Positions 34,716 through 46,600 of a DNA stretch of 64,000 nucleotides are shown one piece after another; the stretch's first letter is position 1; the number at the start of each line of letters is the position of its first letter. The position numbers were made by a program, and so were the translations under genes. Source of the stretch: Dysidea avara (Eukaryota; Porifera; Demospongiae; Dictyoceratida; Dysideidae); the NCBI RefSeq assembly GCF_963678975.1, contig NC_089277.1, positions 22,227,440 to 22,291,439 on the forward strand. Direction: 5' to 3'. The notes beneath the pieces were generated by a model that was not told the DNA's origin, searched no databases, and worked only from the letters and a program-made list of their open reading frames with translations.

Positions 34716-37700
34716 ATGGAGAACTCACAATTGACACTGAATTCCAGTAACATATATGAAGAGCTGCTACAAAAAGCGACAAATTCAGCGTCACTAGTGA
34801 TAATAAACCTTTCCAAGCTAGGTACACCAGAATGTTCCATAGTTGCACCTCTTCTTGAAGTGTTTTGTGAGACTTTGACAGAAATTACTGCAGTTTGGAT
34901 GTCTGATGATAAAGGGAAAATTGATGCATTATTGAGTGGCATTCTGTCAAACCCAAACTTGTTAGAAATGCTGTTTACATTCATCTTCAAAAGTACCAAG
35001 ATTTATTCACGCAATGCAATTTTAAAAAATGGTATGATCATTGCAGCAAAAGTTATACTTAATAGTGTACAAGCTAATCACGAGGTGAGATATAAAGTTC
35101 TTAGCAGTGGTCTGTTGCTTACTCAGGTGTCATCTTTGGAGATATTGTCACATATGCTAGGAAACAACGAGGCTGCTGTGTTACTTTCAGGCATCCATCT
35201 TCAATTACTTCACTGTTGCTTTGTTGATAGTCCGTTTTACTTTATGTATGCATTTTACGAAATAGAATGGTTTAACATACTAAACCCATTAGTTAACTGT
35301 CACAATAAAACAGTGTATTATATGGCTAAGTTTGTTGCTTGTCATCTGTTTATTGCTCTTTCTGAAAGTCACAAAATGCTCTTTGAATTGAGTAGTGTAG
35401 ATGTTTCTTTACTGCTTGGATTGCTTAACACTGCAGCATCATCGAATGAAAGTAATGTTAAGCTTGCTGAGGCAAATATTTCGCTCACCACTTTTGAATT
35501 GCTTCAACTATTGTCCATGTTTACTCTGCATTCCAGCAATAGATCTGTAATAGCTTCGGATTCAACTATATTGCCAACATTAGCAACGTTGTTGGTATCT
35601 GCTAGTGTATTAGAAAAAACGACCACCTGTTTGTTTATACTTAAGCTGGCAAAGGCAAAGGAATTTAGAAGTGCATTTCTTCTTTCTGAGTTGCCTTTCA
35701 GTGACATCTTGCAAGTCTTTCTGGACGAAGGGAATGATGAATGGATAAACTGTCTGATTGATAGTACAATAAATGTAAACTTGCAAACACTTTGTGTTAC
35801 TCAGCTCCAAACATTGCACAAAATCTGCTTGCAGTTTGAGAGCAGTTTGGAGAGTAATGCTGAGAAGAATTATGATCTGGTAGATTCACTCTGTAAACTA
35901 CTAGAGATAGTGCATCTGAATATTGCAGACTGCCAGGTTTATGACAAAGAACGTAATGTCCAAAGAATTATTGCTGTCCTTGCCACTATTGTAACAAAAC
36001 TATTGCGTTTGATTGGCTCAAAGCATGACAAGTTGCTATCATGCTTACCACCGATTATGTACCATATTTTGAATTGGATCAATCCTCAATCAGGATTTAC
36101 TGACCACATTCTAGTGAAGCATGTACTAGGTGAAGTAGTTCATCAGCTTAAATTGTTGGCTACATTTGAATGCACTTGGTTCACTGAATTTTTCGTGAAA
36201 GCAAATCTTGGAATTATCATAAGCATTTTAAATGATGATAGTTTCTCAAGTTTTTCTGGAGATATAAATTGGGTTGCACTTCTTAAACGTTGGTTAAAAT
36301 TTGAAAGCCAGGATATAAAAGTTGCTGCTATGTTAATTGGTTGTTGCTTGGCAGATCAGTTTATCGGAGAAGGGTCGCTTCTAAAGCCAAGAGAAAATGA
36401 TGAGAAATTTTTGCTTGGTTACTTAGAAGAGTGTGTTGAATCAAAGTTTCTTGGTGTTCCTATTTGTAATAATCTCTATACTTTAACTTTAAAGGTACTG
36501 ATAATGTCACTGCAAAATCGTCTGGAATATCTCAAGGTAATATACAAGCCAATGATAGTTTTCAAAACACTGAAAGTGATTCTTCAAAGTAATAGAAATA
36601 CAGAAATACAACAGATATGCAGATTTTTGTGCACTTATGGCAAGCATTATAGTTTAGACCAGCTGGTATGTGATTATGATTCCCTATTAACAAAACTTGT
36701 AGGAACTTGTGATGGTGAGAATGGTGATAACATACAGGCAGCTGTAGCTAATGCTTTGCATTCCCTTCAAGGATATCCTCTGGGTGATATAGATGAAAGT
36801 GATAATCAAAGAGATAAACTTTTGTGCAATGCTGTAAGAATCATTGCTTCAATATTAAAATGTTTAAATATTGAGCAGATAAATTTTAATAGTCCTAATG
36901 TGGATGGTACCCAGCTGCAATTGTCACTGACAGAAATGTGGCATGCTTTCAAGCACAGTAGTGATACTAGCAGCATTAATACCAATGAACATTTGATAGC
37001 AGCTGTTGATAGTATGTGTTTATTTGTGGAAAAAGTTATCAAGCGCATTTGTGTAAGCAGGAAAATGGTAGATCAAGCGTTTTTAAATTGCCTCAGTCAT
37101 TCATTGGCTTTAATGGCATTGTGGTCTAATGAAAACATCCGAATTAGGTTCCAAATTATGCGAACGGAGTTGTTAGTTCATCTTGGCAATTTCATAACTT
37201 TTCTTGATACTTCAGAAGACAAAAGTTTTGAGGTCCTCAATGTAATGATGATGAATGCTGCAACCATTTTCTGTAACTGTGTAAAGGAAAAAGATTTTGC
37301 TTACTTGTACACCTTACCAGGAGTTGCCAACTGGAGAGATGCCATTCAAGCATGGATGGAGTCTAACTATTTGCCACTGTACTTTAAAGCAAAAGTCATA
37401 TATGGATTTATGGCTCACAATCTTGAAAAGGAGGAACTATTTCCTTTGTTCATCAAAGCTGAACATTTAGATGAATTGCTCGAAACAATATTACAAGCTG
37501 CAACTTCGGAAAGTTTTGTTGGAAGTCTTTTTGAGTGGAAATTTCATATTGTGGAATTAATTGCTTCTCTTTATAATTTTGTCTTGCTTGAAGCCAATTT
37601 TTTACAAGTAATTCAAATCTCCTCAGTTTCTGTGTCATTACTGCTTATTTTTAATTATGGAAACAATGCTGAGAGAAAAGGTGTTTGCCGACTTTTGTTG

Positions 37701-40700
37701 GTGCTATTACAATCACCAGAATTTGCTGAAGAAATGAAGTCTCTTGGCCTAGTGCAAGTACTGGAAGACCAGGTTAAAAGTTGTGAGGATAGCTGCTTGA
37801 AGTTTTTAAGCCAAATCATCATTACTATGCAAAACAGACAAAATGCTGCACAAAATGTCAAGGAGTGTTTTGATCAGTTATTGCATTTTATTTGTCATCA
37901 GGTAACAATACTGCTTCAAGAAAGTGAAGATAAATGTATCAAAATGTTTTATCAAAGTCTTTCTCACTGTCAACTTGTAGAGGCAATTGAAGAAATGTAC
38001 TTGTATTGGCGTAGATCTCCTTTAAGCATGCAAGCTGCACTTATGGAAGTGATTATTGCACATGACGACTATCTGCAAGCATTGCATTCCTTTTTAAATA
38101 GAGCATTTAAAGCTCTTTGTAGAGAAGAACAGCTGCTTGGTTTTTGTTTTATTAAGTTATCTATGTGCTTGCTATCATGGGCTCAGAGGAGCACACAGTT
38201 TTGCCAGAAAATTTTACAAATGGGACTGCTGTTAGATTACATAAAGGTAATTTCTAAATCATCAGTATATGCACAAACTAATTTCAACACTTTTGTTATT
38301 GCTATTTACCTCCACATCATTCTTCAGTGTGTTAAAGAAGTTGATATGCAAGCATATCTACATGACAGAAATTGGTTCCAGTTGTTCAGTCAACTTGCTT
38401 CTAGCGCTAACCAAGAATTTTGCATAGTCTCAAAACTCATTACAGGTTTCCTGATACACTTGTTCAGTGAAAGTGAATATGAAGCATTCAGGTTTAATAG
38501 TCAAGAAGCTAAAGTATTGGTTAATTTGCTTAACAAATGTGCTGTTAAGGGCTTTAGTAAAGAAGAAAGATTCAATTTTGAAATACCACTTTTATGCTTA
38601 TTGGATGCACTGATTTATATATTTTCAGTCAGCTATGGAGATGATGGTACCCTGTTGAATGCATTGGAATCTGATGGTAGTGTGATCATGTCAATCATGC
38701 AAATGCTAAAGTTTTATGGTGAAAATATCAAGACCGGAGCATGTGGCTTGTTGTGGATACTGTTGGAACGTTCCTCCATTGTTACTTTAAGTAGCAATAG
38801 TACTGTGTGTGAACTAAGAACAGAACTAAGTTCACTGAAAAGTAGTGACATTGGCCAACACCTTGTGTATCTCATTGACAGTGTGTGTACTATGCTACAA
38901 AATGACTGTGAAATACGTGTGGATGCATACAAAGTCAAAGCTAATAGTTACTATGTTTTGAAAAATTTCTCACAGTGTGTAAAACTTTGTGATGAAGCTA
39001 TTAAACTCTATAATCCTTTAAAGCATGATTTTCTTGTACTCAAAGGAAAAGCATTGTATTTCTCCTACGTTGAAACCCAAAGAAAGCTCAATAAATCGAT
39101 GTTGACTGAGGATGTCAAAAAGCGTCTATATGATGATTGCTATTCCATTAACAAGCAATGCATTCAGCTCTTGGGAGACCTCTATGATGAAGGCCTGTTG
39201 CAAGAAGGTGAACAAGAATTCATGATGCTAAACAGAGCAATGATGGATTGCATATTTCAAGCTAACCAGCTCGACAGTTGTGCCAGATGTTACTTATGTC
39301 TTAATAATCCTCAAAATGTCTTTTTCAGTGGTAGTACTAGTGCTAAAAAGGATTATTCAAACAATAGTAAGCAGGCCACTACTGACTTAGGATTTCCCAC
39401 ATCTCCACCATCGGATGTTACATTTAGATGTGATACTGCCACAGATGAGCCTACAAAGCATCATTCCAAGAAACGAAAACTGATCAAGAGTCATACAATA
39501 TCTAAATCTGTATTACAAGGCTTATCTACTTATGAGGTTGGTAAAGATAAACGAACATTATATGCACCTGGTACTTCTATAAAAGTAGCACAAAAACGTC
39601 TGATATCACCAGGTGAAATGGTTTATTACATGCTTTGCCATGACTGTGAAGAACTACTTAGTAGACATGGAGAAACACAATTTTTACCTGATTTTATTAA
39701 AAAGATACACACTGGTACTAATAAGCAAAAAATAGAGCCCAAAGAATTATTCATTGATTATGGACCTTGGCTGTATCAGTTTTGTGTTGGTCTCATATTT
39801 CGCACAATGTATTTAGATGCTAAAGATTTTGTTAACAGCACAGAGGTAATGAAGGTTCTTCATGATTGTAGAACGTATTTATTAAGTTTGCTGAATCATG
39901 AAGTTGATATAGAGCTTCACCCCCCATTAATACATATTTTCATTAGCCCATCATCAGTAGGGATAGAAGAAATTGGCGGTAGCTACATGACAGTTTTCTT
40001 GCAAGATGGTTTTTATTCTATGTTTGGTCAGGATGACTGCTGTCATGGCAACGCAGTAAGTCCAACATTTTTTGTCAAAAAGATAAGTGTTGTGAACATT
40101 TGTGTATCTATTGCCCCAAATTCCTTATCACAACAATTTTCTCAGTTTGCCATCAACAAGACTGGTGGGGTTTATTGGGTTCCTCCTGAATCTAAACGGA
40201 GAGAGAACTTCCCTGCAGAATTGTGGTCAGTATATCAGAAAAGTTCTAAGCAGGTAAAACAGATATATAATCCTTCAAACATAATTATGACAGCTAGCAT
40301 AACCAAGGAGTATGTCTTGGATTCACGTAATGCTAAAAAGCAGAATACATCAAGTCCATTGATTACAGACAGTGTTCATAGAACCTTGTCATTAAAGAAG
40401 ATTGATCTTGTTTCTACTTCGGTTTTCCTACCTCCTCAGTTTGCTATCAACCATGCTAAGAGACAACTGATTTTACCTAAAGGACATACAGTTTTGTTAC
40501 ATGCAAACTACATTAGGGGGCATAAAATGGGAAGTACATTCTTTGTAGCCATTGGAAATGATAAGGTGTATTCTCCATCTAAGCCATATGTACTGTGGTA
40601 TTTCTATGAGCCAGACTCAATAGTTAGTGGTGGAGCATTCTTTTCACTGGATACTTTAGAGGTGAAAAAGTTCCTCTTTGATGATAGCAGACTCCCAGAT

Positions 40701-41429
40701 AGAATGCCAAGAGTTGACTTTTTAGTTGCCCGAGAAAAAATCCCATCTGTTTTGAAAGATCTCGTACAAGACAAAGGTTTTAGTAGCATACAATCTCTTC
40801 TCTATAGAGTAGCATCGTCATTGGACAAACACCAATCCTTACCCCATTTTGATACGAAGTGTAAGAAGGATGCAGAGTGTTGGTATTGCCGAACTCTTTG
40901 TCAGAACTGCTGCCAAAGAGAAGCTGCATTTGGACGTACTGCACATGCTTGTGATGGAACAGTTCTGTTCTGTAGTAAACATTGCCAGGACCTCTCTCCT
41001 GAGCATTATAAATCAATGGAAATATTTGACTTGTGCACTATGGAGATACCTTCGTACATTTTTATTCACTGTGCACCTTTGTCTTCTTCCCATACAACTC
41101 TTCAACATGTATTCATTCGCAAACTAAATAATATGAATTTTCCCTGTGAAATAGAAATCGCAGTGTGTGTTGGTGATGGAACAGAAGGCTGCCCCACAAA
41201 TAAGCCTTATGTAGTTTTCTACTCGCACCACCTCTTTCATCAACTATTTCTTGAATTTTTCATTAATTCTCAGCTTATAGCTGAAGAGCCATTACCTCAC
41301 AGCATAAATGAAAATGCATGGAAATACATTCTAAAGTTGAATGACGCAAAGGCTCTGCTGAAGTGCCTTGATATAGCCAATGTTGCTGAATTACTGCTTC
41401 TTCAAATACACGAAGTGACCAACTGTTAA
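34716..41429 (+). CDS. Giant single-exon protein: helical repeats, TPR, CxxC pairs and MYND-like finger
   Basis: An uninterrupted 2237-codon frame with an in-frame TAG 24 bases before the ATG, so this start is reasonable. Residues 1-~1390 are Leu-rich amphipathic helices of ARM/HEAT character. Residues ~1398-1530 look like TPRs ('KVKANSYYVLKNFSQCVKLC' then 'DEAIKLYN'). 'CARCYLCLNN' and 'CHDCEELLSRHGE' form two CxxC pairs, possibly one treble-clef zinc site. 'GPWLYQFCVGLIFRTMYLD' marks a conserved-looking block. Residues ~2049-2105 resemble a degenerate MYND zinc finger ('CQNCCQREAAFGRTAHAC', 'LFCSKHCQ'). This suggests a cytoplasmic or nuclear scaffold; no enzyme is evident. The function is unknown and I cannot name an orthologue. 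The lack of introns over 6.7 kb is unusual beside its intron-rich neighbours. Confidence 0.85.
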   Translation: MENSQLTLNSSNIYEELLQKATNSASLVIINLSKLGTPECSIVAPLLEVFCETLTEITAVWMSDDKGKIDALLSGILSNPNLLEMLFTFIFKSTKIYSRNAILKNGMIIAAKVILNSVQANHEVRYKVLSSGLLLTQVSSLEILSHMLGNNEAAVLLSGIHLQLLHCCFVDSPFYFMYAFYEIEWFNILNPLVNCHNKTVYYMAKFVACHLFIALSESHKMLFELSSVDVSLLLGLLNTAASSNESNVKLAEANISLTTFELLQLLSMFTLHSSNRSVIASDSTILPTLATLLVSASVLEKTTTCLFILKLAKAKEFRSAFLLSELPFSDILQVFLDEGNDEWINCLIDSTINVNLQTLCVTQLQTLHKICLQFESSLESNAEKNYDLVDSLCKLLEIVHLNIADCQVYDKERNVQRIIAVLATIVTKLLRLIGSKHDKLLSCLPPIMYHILNWINPQSGFTDHILVKHVLGEVVHQLKLLATFECTWFTEFFVKANLGIIISILNDDSFSSFSGDINWVALLKRWLKFESQDIKVAAMLIGCCLADQFIGEGSLLKPRENDEKFLLGYLEECVESKFLGVPICNNLYTLTLKVLIMSLQNRLEYLKVIYKPMIVFKTLKVILQSNRNTEIQQICRFLCTYGKHYSLDQLVCDYDSLLTKLVGTCDGENGDNIQAAVANALHSLQGYPLGDIDESDNQRDKLLCNAVRIIASILKCLNIEQINFNSPNVDGTQLQLSLTEMWHAFKHSSDTSSINTNEHLIAAVDSMCLFVEKVIKRICVSRKMVDQAFLNCLSHSLALMALWSNENIRIRFQIMRTELLVHLGNFITFLDTSEDKSFEVLNVMMMNAATIFCNCVKEKDFAYLYTLPGVANWRDAIQAWMESNYLPLYFKAKVIYGFMAHNLEKEELFPLFIKAEHLDELLETILQAATSESFVGSLFEWKFHIVELIASLYNFVLLEANFLQVIQISSVSVSLLLIFNYGNNAERKGVCRLLLVLLQSPEFAEEMKSLGLVQVLEDQVKSCEDSCLKFLSQIIITMQNRQNAAQNVKECFDQLLHFICHQVTILLQESEDKCIKMFYQSLSHCQLVEAIEEMYLYWRRSPLSMQAALMEVIIAHDDYLQALHSFLNRAFKALCREEQLLGFCFIKLSMCLLSWAQRSTQFCQKILQMGLLLDYIKVISKSSVYAQTNFNTFVIAIYLHIILQCVKEVDMQAYLHDRNWFQLFSQLASSANQEFCIVSKLITGFLIHLFSESEYEAFRFNSQEAKVLVNLLNKCAVKGFSKEERFNFEIPLLCLLDALIYIFSVSYGDDGTLLNALESDGSVIMSIMQMLKFYGENIKTGACGLLWILLERSSIVTLSSNSTVCELRTELSSLKSSDIGQHLVYLIDSVCTMLQNDCEIRVDAYKVKANSYYVLKNFSQCVKLCDEAIKLYNPLKHDFLVLKGKALYFSYVETQRKLNKSMLTEDVKKRLYDDCYSINKQCIQLLGDLYDEGLLQEGEQEFMMLNRAMMDCIFQANQLDSCARCYLCLNNPQNVFFSGSTSAKKDYSNNSKQATTDLGFPTSPPSDVTFRCDTATDEPTKHHSKKRKLIKSHTISKSVLQGLSTYEVGKDKRTLYAPGTSIKVAQKRLISPGEMVYYMLCHDCEELLSRHGETQFLPDFIKKIHTGTNKQKIEPKELFIDYGPWLYQFCVGLIFRTMYLDAKDFVNSTEVMKVLHDCRTYLLSLLNHEVDIELHPPLIHIFISPSSVGIEEIGGSYMTVFLQDGFYSMFGQDDCCHGNAVSPTFFVKKISVVNICVSIAPNSLSQQFSQFAINKTGGVYWVPPESKRRENFPAELWSVYQKSSKQVKQIYNPSNIIMTASITKEYVLDSRNAKKQNTSSPLITDSVHRTLSLKKIDLVSTSVFLPPQFAINHAKRQLILPKGHTVLLHANYIRGHKMGSTFFVAIGNDKVYSPSKPYVLWYFYEPDSIVSGGAFFSLDTLEVKKFLFDDSRLPDRMPRVDFLVAREKIPSVLKDLVQDKGFSSIQSLLYRVASSLDKHQSLPHFDTKCKKDAECWYCRTLCQNCCQREAAFGRTAHACDGTVLFCSKHCQDLSPEHYKSMEIFDLCTMEIPSYIFIHCAPLSSSHTTLQHVFIRKLNNMNFPCEIEIAVCVGDGTEGCPTNKPYVVFYSHHLFHQLFLEFFINSQLIAEEPLPHSINENAWKYILKLNDAKALLKCLDIANVAELLLLQIHEVTNC

Positions 41430-43639
41430 ATACAAACAGATATTTACTGTACATTATTCATAGTGGACTCTTATAGAAGTCACAGCACAGCTACTGTATA
41501 CGCACTCAATTAGTTTTTACCCTATGTAAAATTATGGTATACACACATTCAATTTTTCACGTGATTTTACTTATGTACACTCCTTGTAACTGTGACTGCT
41601 GTGTAATGTATACATGCAGTTAAAAGTAGTTACTGTTCACCTTTATTCAACTAACTGCTGTTGAAGCATAAAATACTTGTGAGTTTTTAATGTTGTCCAG
41701 GACTATCTGGAGGTAGGTTCGAGTTTAAATCCCCACAGCCACTTTTAGATGAAAATGATGTATACACAAAATATGCCCTTAGACCGCTTAACATTATGTG
41801 TGCTTCTAGCTGGCTGAAATGTACACACTACTATTTATGTAGCTTATATGCACTTATAATTATGGATAGCTATAAGCCTGAGTCAGATATGTTCAAATTG
41901 TCGCTGGAATGCTGTCAGGAATTTCCCACCTATTATGCTCTTCAGAGTTCCCATTATGCTAGCAACATTTCTTACAATCATCTTGGAACATTTTAATCAG
42001 TGAATGCTCTATTAGAGTATTTCAATATCTAAGGAGCTATGTACAATGCATTTGAGTGCTCTATTTGGGAATATCGATCTATCTTCATGGAATTAAGCTC
42101 CATAGTTTGAAATATCCTCCTATATCATTATGCTGGATAGCATTCCAGCCTATTATATGCTTTTTATTATGCTGGCACATTTGACGCAGGCCTAGATAGC
42201 TATAGAATACTGACAACCTTCTATAAGTTCAAGCACACTGCCCTCATCAACACCAAAGTCGCTTTCTTGGCAAAAGTGTTCTTCAAGTATAACATTTATA
42301 AGTTCATTTCTCCTGTAATAATCAACTTTCAATCCAACATTTTGAGACATCACACATTCTCACCTCATGATAATAAACATTCACACACAGCGTAAATATA
42401 CTCAACAGTTTAACTGAGTGTTTATCACAATCACTGAACTTTACAGCTGCTGCCTTGTATACATAACTAACTAATTTCATCTACAGTGTACATGTAGTTC
42501 TTCACAATTTCACTGTACAGTATAGGTACCATGACCATGTGCATGGTTGATACGTACATAAAAGCACATCATTATTGATAATCAAGAGTAGTGCAGGTCT
42601 GTGCCTGTGTGGGTACTGGAGAGCTTCAAGGCTGAAAGTTTGGTGTAATCATTAAAGAAGGGCTCATCTGAACTATGTGAATCCCTCGTAATGTCATGTG
42701 AACCTCTTGATGATTTTGTGTCTTATGAGTGTAAGGATTCGGTATGTTCTTCTGGCTAGAGTCTGTATAACATTATGTGACTGGATTTTGGAAAAATCAG
42801 CCTTAATGTCACATTTTACAACTGGAATATTTATGATTGAAATAAGACATTACAAACTTCTACTGAGCTTTACAGTGATTAGATCAGTAGTCAGTACTCT
42901 GCATTGCAAGAAATTTTGTGAAATATTTAACAGGTGCATAAGTGCTTTAGTGGTGACACATATATAAGTGTAGATTTTACATGTGACATTAGGACTGATT
43001 TTCCAAAATCTGGTCACAAAATGTGCATCATAAGTATGACGAATGCATATAAACATTAGTCAACATAAATATATACTTCACTCTGACGAAACATGCATGG
43101 CCAGCTAGCTGCACACACTAGAGTGCCCTCATAGACCACCTTCTGAATGATGTATTGCATCCCAATTTACATGCATAATGTATATAGATAATGCACAAGC
43201 CAAAACTCACTGTTGTATGTACACATTTATTCAATATGGGAAGGGATGTTCAAAAAAGTTCTTTCCAATTGCTTGTGATTAGTTGTGAATAATGTACCAG
43301 CTTGAATTTGGTAACATCATAACTCTACAATATGTACCACTATTGCTTACAAACATTAAGAAATTATAATTAGTCAAGTTTGGAAAATTGGAAAGGCTGA
43401 AAGATCCCTTATTACATATCCAGTCACATACGGAGATTCATTCAGTAAGTATATTATCTTCATGAATGAATGTGTTAGAGGCTTGACTACATAGCTGTGT
43501 CTAGTGGTATGTAATTCAGTATATAGTATGCATTGATTTGGTTGTATATATTATACACCTTTGAATTCATTCCTTAAGATGAAACACAGCTAAACACTAT
43601 AATTATTTTACAGTATTCACTATACTACAGTATATTATC
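41430..43639. other. Intergenic region with an inverted dispersed repeat and a possible small exon
   Basis: 41870-42205 is a minus-orientation copy of the repeat at 46150-46570. On the minus strand 42350-42218 gives an open segment starting ATG ('LEEHFCQESDFGVDEGSVLE') that ends near a possible donor GTTGTC. I do not recognise it. I searched for AAA-ATPase exons (Walker A) on the minus strand here and found none. Confidence 0.4.
41870..42205 (-). repeat. Dispersed repeat with CTCTAATAGAG motifs (inverted copy)
   Basis: The reverse complement of this stretch matches 46150-46570 over about 330 bp ('GGCCTGCGTC', 'GCCAGCATAATAAAAAG', 'GGAGGATATTTCAAACTATG', 'TACATAGCTCCTTAGAT'). Confidence 0.75.
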
Positions 43640-46600
43640 TCAGCCAACTAAATTTGACATATCAACTTCACCACCATTATCTTGCCTTATGAGTGGGTCA
43701 CCATCACAATAAATCATAGTCTCTGGAGCCACAATACAATAAGGAGAGGGGTTAGTCTCCATCACCTTGAACTCTACTGTTTTCATTCCTTCATGCACCA
43801 GAAATGTATTTCCTGTTGGGACAGGATGGATAACAAAAGAGTTACTTACACCAAACATGTGTTATAGCTACATGACTGTAATTAAAGCCATACAACATGT
43901 ATAGTATCACTGCAGTATTTTACATCATGAGAAAAGTATGTACAATGGAACTAATTGGGGGAAAGGATGTTCATATAATATAAAATCAAACTTCCATACA
44001 TTTGTATACAGAGCTTTGCTCAACTACTGACAAATAAACATACACTTGTTGACAAAATACTCTAACTGAGTAGTAATGTTGGCGTTCAGATGATAGAGTG
44101 TTCTGTTAATCGGTGTTCGGATAACTATAAGGCCCATCTATTATTTCCTTGTCTAAAAGCTGATCATAGTTGATTAAATACCTGTCATGATTATAATCAT
44201 AAGAGAGAAAGTTTCCAGCACAATAAGAATATAAAATGTAAAATTACAACTTTATAGACCCAGACTATAAATGGAATCTACTGTTTTTCTTGCTGCTACT
44301 ATGTACAGTTTATTCAAACCCATCGACATTGACTTGAGATATCATGGATGAAAGTGCCATGAGTAATCGCATGAGTGGCCTATGCAAGTCAATGTGTGGA
44401 TGCAGATACATATCATAATGTTTTCCAATCATGTTATATAGGCCTTTTGTTTATATAGGCTGAGTCAAAATCGAAGTACAACTGTGGGCTTTTATATGAG
44501 AAAATACAGTATATGTACCATGTACAGGAAGAAACTTTAATGTACAGTGAATCACCTATTATTGCTTTTGGTGAAATATATTTTGGGGATCTGCATACAG
44601 TAAGGAACAAATTCCGATTACTTCTAATGCAAGGTTTCTTGCTGTATGATAGTGAGGAAAGTCATGTGATGCTTCAAGTAGCTCATAAGCTAGTCCAGCA
44701 CAACAAGGCTCAGCAAGTATCTCAGCAAGTATCTCAGCTAGTGTCCTATTAAGTCTGTGTATTAAACTTTATAGCTTGTAATTGTAGCTACGAAGTTACC
44801 GTATTTACTCAATTTGTGCCGCACCCTTGAATAGTATCACAGTGCAGTGCTATTTGAGGGTCATCATCCTAGATTCTGAAAATAATAATTTTAGTTGTAC
44901 AAATATCACACCCTCAAATAGTACCACACTATACTTTTGTAATTACTCTTTACTAGTGCTCTCATACCTTTAGTATTAATCTCCATCTTGATTTACAGAA
45001 GGCATTGTCCTGGTAAAGCTTAAACAGCTGTCACATAATCAAAATTCTGTTAGTAAATTGACTATGTAGCATGAGGCATGACATGGTTGTGCTACAAGGA
45101 CTTAAGTGAAAGAAAGGTCTTGTATAGAAGTAGATAGCAACGCGTTGTGATTGTTTTATAAAACTATATTGTAGAATAGCTATAGCAGTGGCAGGTTTAA
45201 AATATTAGTAGCGCACCCTCAAATAACACTGCAGTGCGGCACTATTCGAAGGGTTTTATCCCTATTTTGGCAAAAATAATAGTACCCCTGGGGCAAAAAT
45301 TGAGTAAATATGGTATATTGGTCTGATTGATACAATAATTCTGTATAGTAAAGGTGAGTGATGAATTATACAGTTTAGTGGATACCTTTTGTGACAGGTC
45401 TGTACGCATTCAGAAAGAACGGTTTGAGGAATCCATCAAATAAATCCCTGCAACAATATCATATACAGACCTGATATTCTTCAGTAACAAACAAGCTATA
45501 TAATATAACATGCTTACCACATGTGTACAAGTTTAGATGTGCATCATTCTTTAAAATTCTTATCTGCACAACTTTGTGAATATTTTGGAAATTACACTAA
45601 AATCTTTTATCATATATCATAGTGATTACCATATAGCCAAAAAGTTTGGCAGGAGTAAAAATTTTGGCAAATTTGGCGAGTGAGCAGTGTTTCACCTAAC
45701 TAAAATTTTGAAATCCATAAATCTGTATTAGCTCTAACTACTAACAAATTTGCCAAACTTTTTCCTCACCAAAATGCTATCATGGCAATTTCTTCCCACC
45801 AAATTTTACTCCCACCAAATTTTACTCCCACCAAAATTTCCAGCTATATTATGGTAATCTATTCCAAATTTCTTCAGAAAGTTGGCACTATGCTTTTGTT
45901 AATACTATACCAAAGTACACTCATTATTCTAATTTATTTCATTACTAATTTTTCTATTTACTTTTAATCAAAATGCTCAGTTAAGAGCAAGGACTACCCA
46001 TTCCAAAAAAGTGCAATGTAACATTAGCCATGTGGCTTTTGCTCCAGAGGGTACCATACTACTGGAGTATCTATATTTTTGTGACCTGCTGAACGAAAAC
46101 CTGACTTGTTTGCATTTTCCTCGAACTTCATTTTATAACTTTTTCATTGTTTAGAGTAGGCCTGCGTCGAATATGCCAGCATAATAAAAAGTATAAAATA
46201 GGCTGGAGTGCTATGTCAACATAATGCTAGCATATTAGGAGGATATTTCAAACTATGGAGCTTAATTCCATGACAATAGACCGATACTCCCTAATAGAGC
46301 AGTCAGTGGAAACTGCAAATTACAATAGAGCACTGTACATAGCTCCTTAGATTGATACTCTCTAATAAAACAGCCACTTTTTAGTGAAATACTCTAATAG
46401 AGCACTCACTGATTAAAATGCTCCACAATAATTGTAAGAAATGTTGCTAATCTAGGAGTGTAGTTCAAGCATAATGGGAACACTGAAGAGGATAAAGGTA
46501 AAAATTTTAGGAAATTCCTGAAAGCATTTTGGGAAACATTTTGAGCATGTTGATTCAGGCCTAGTCTATAGGGAAAAACCAATGAGCTGTTAAAGTTTCA

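Noticed and set aside
44513-44752. 79-codon + strand frame in VCP-N intron 3
   Set aside because: Antisense to the gene, no domain; tail is a short 'cagcaagtatct' duplication.
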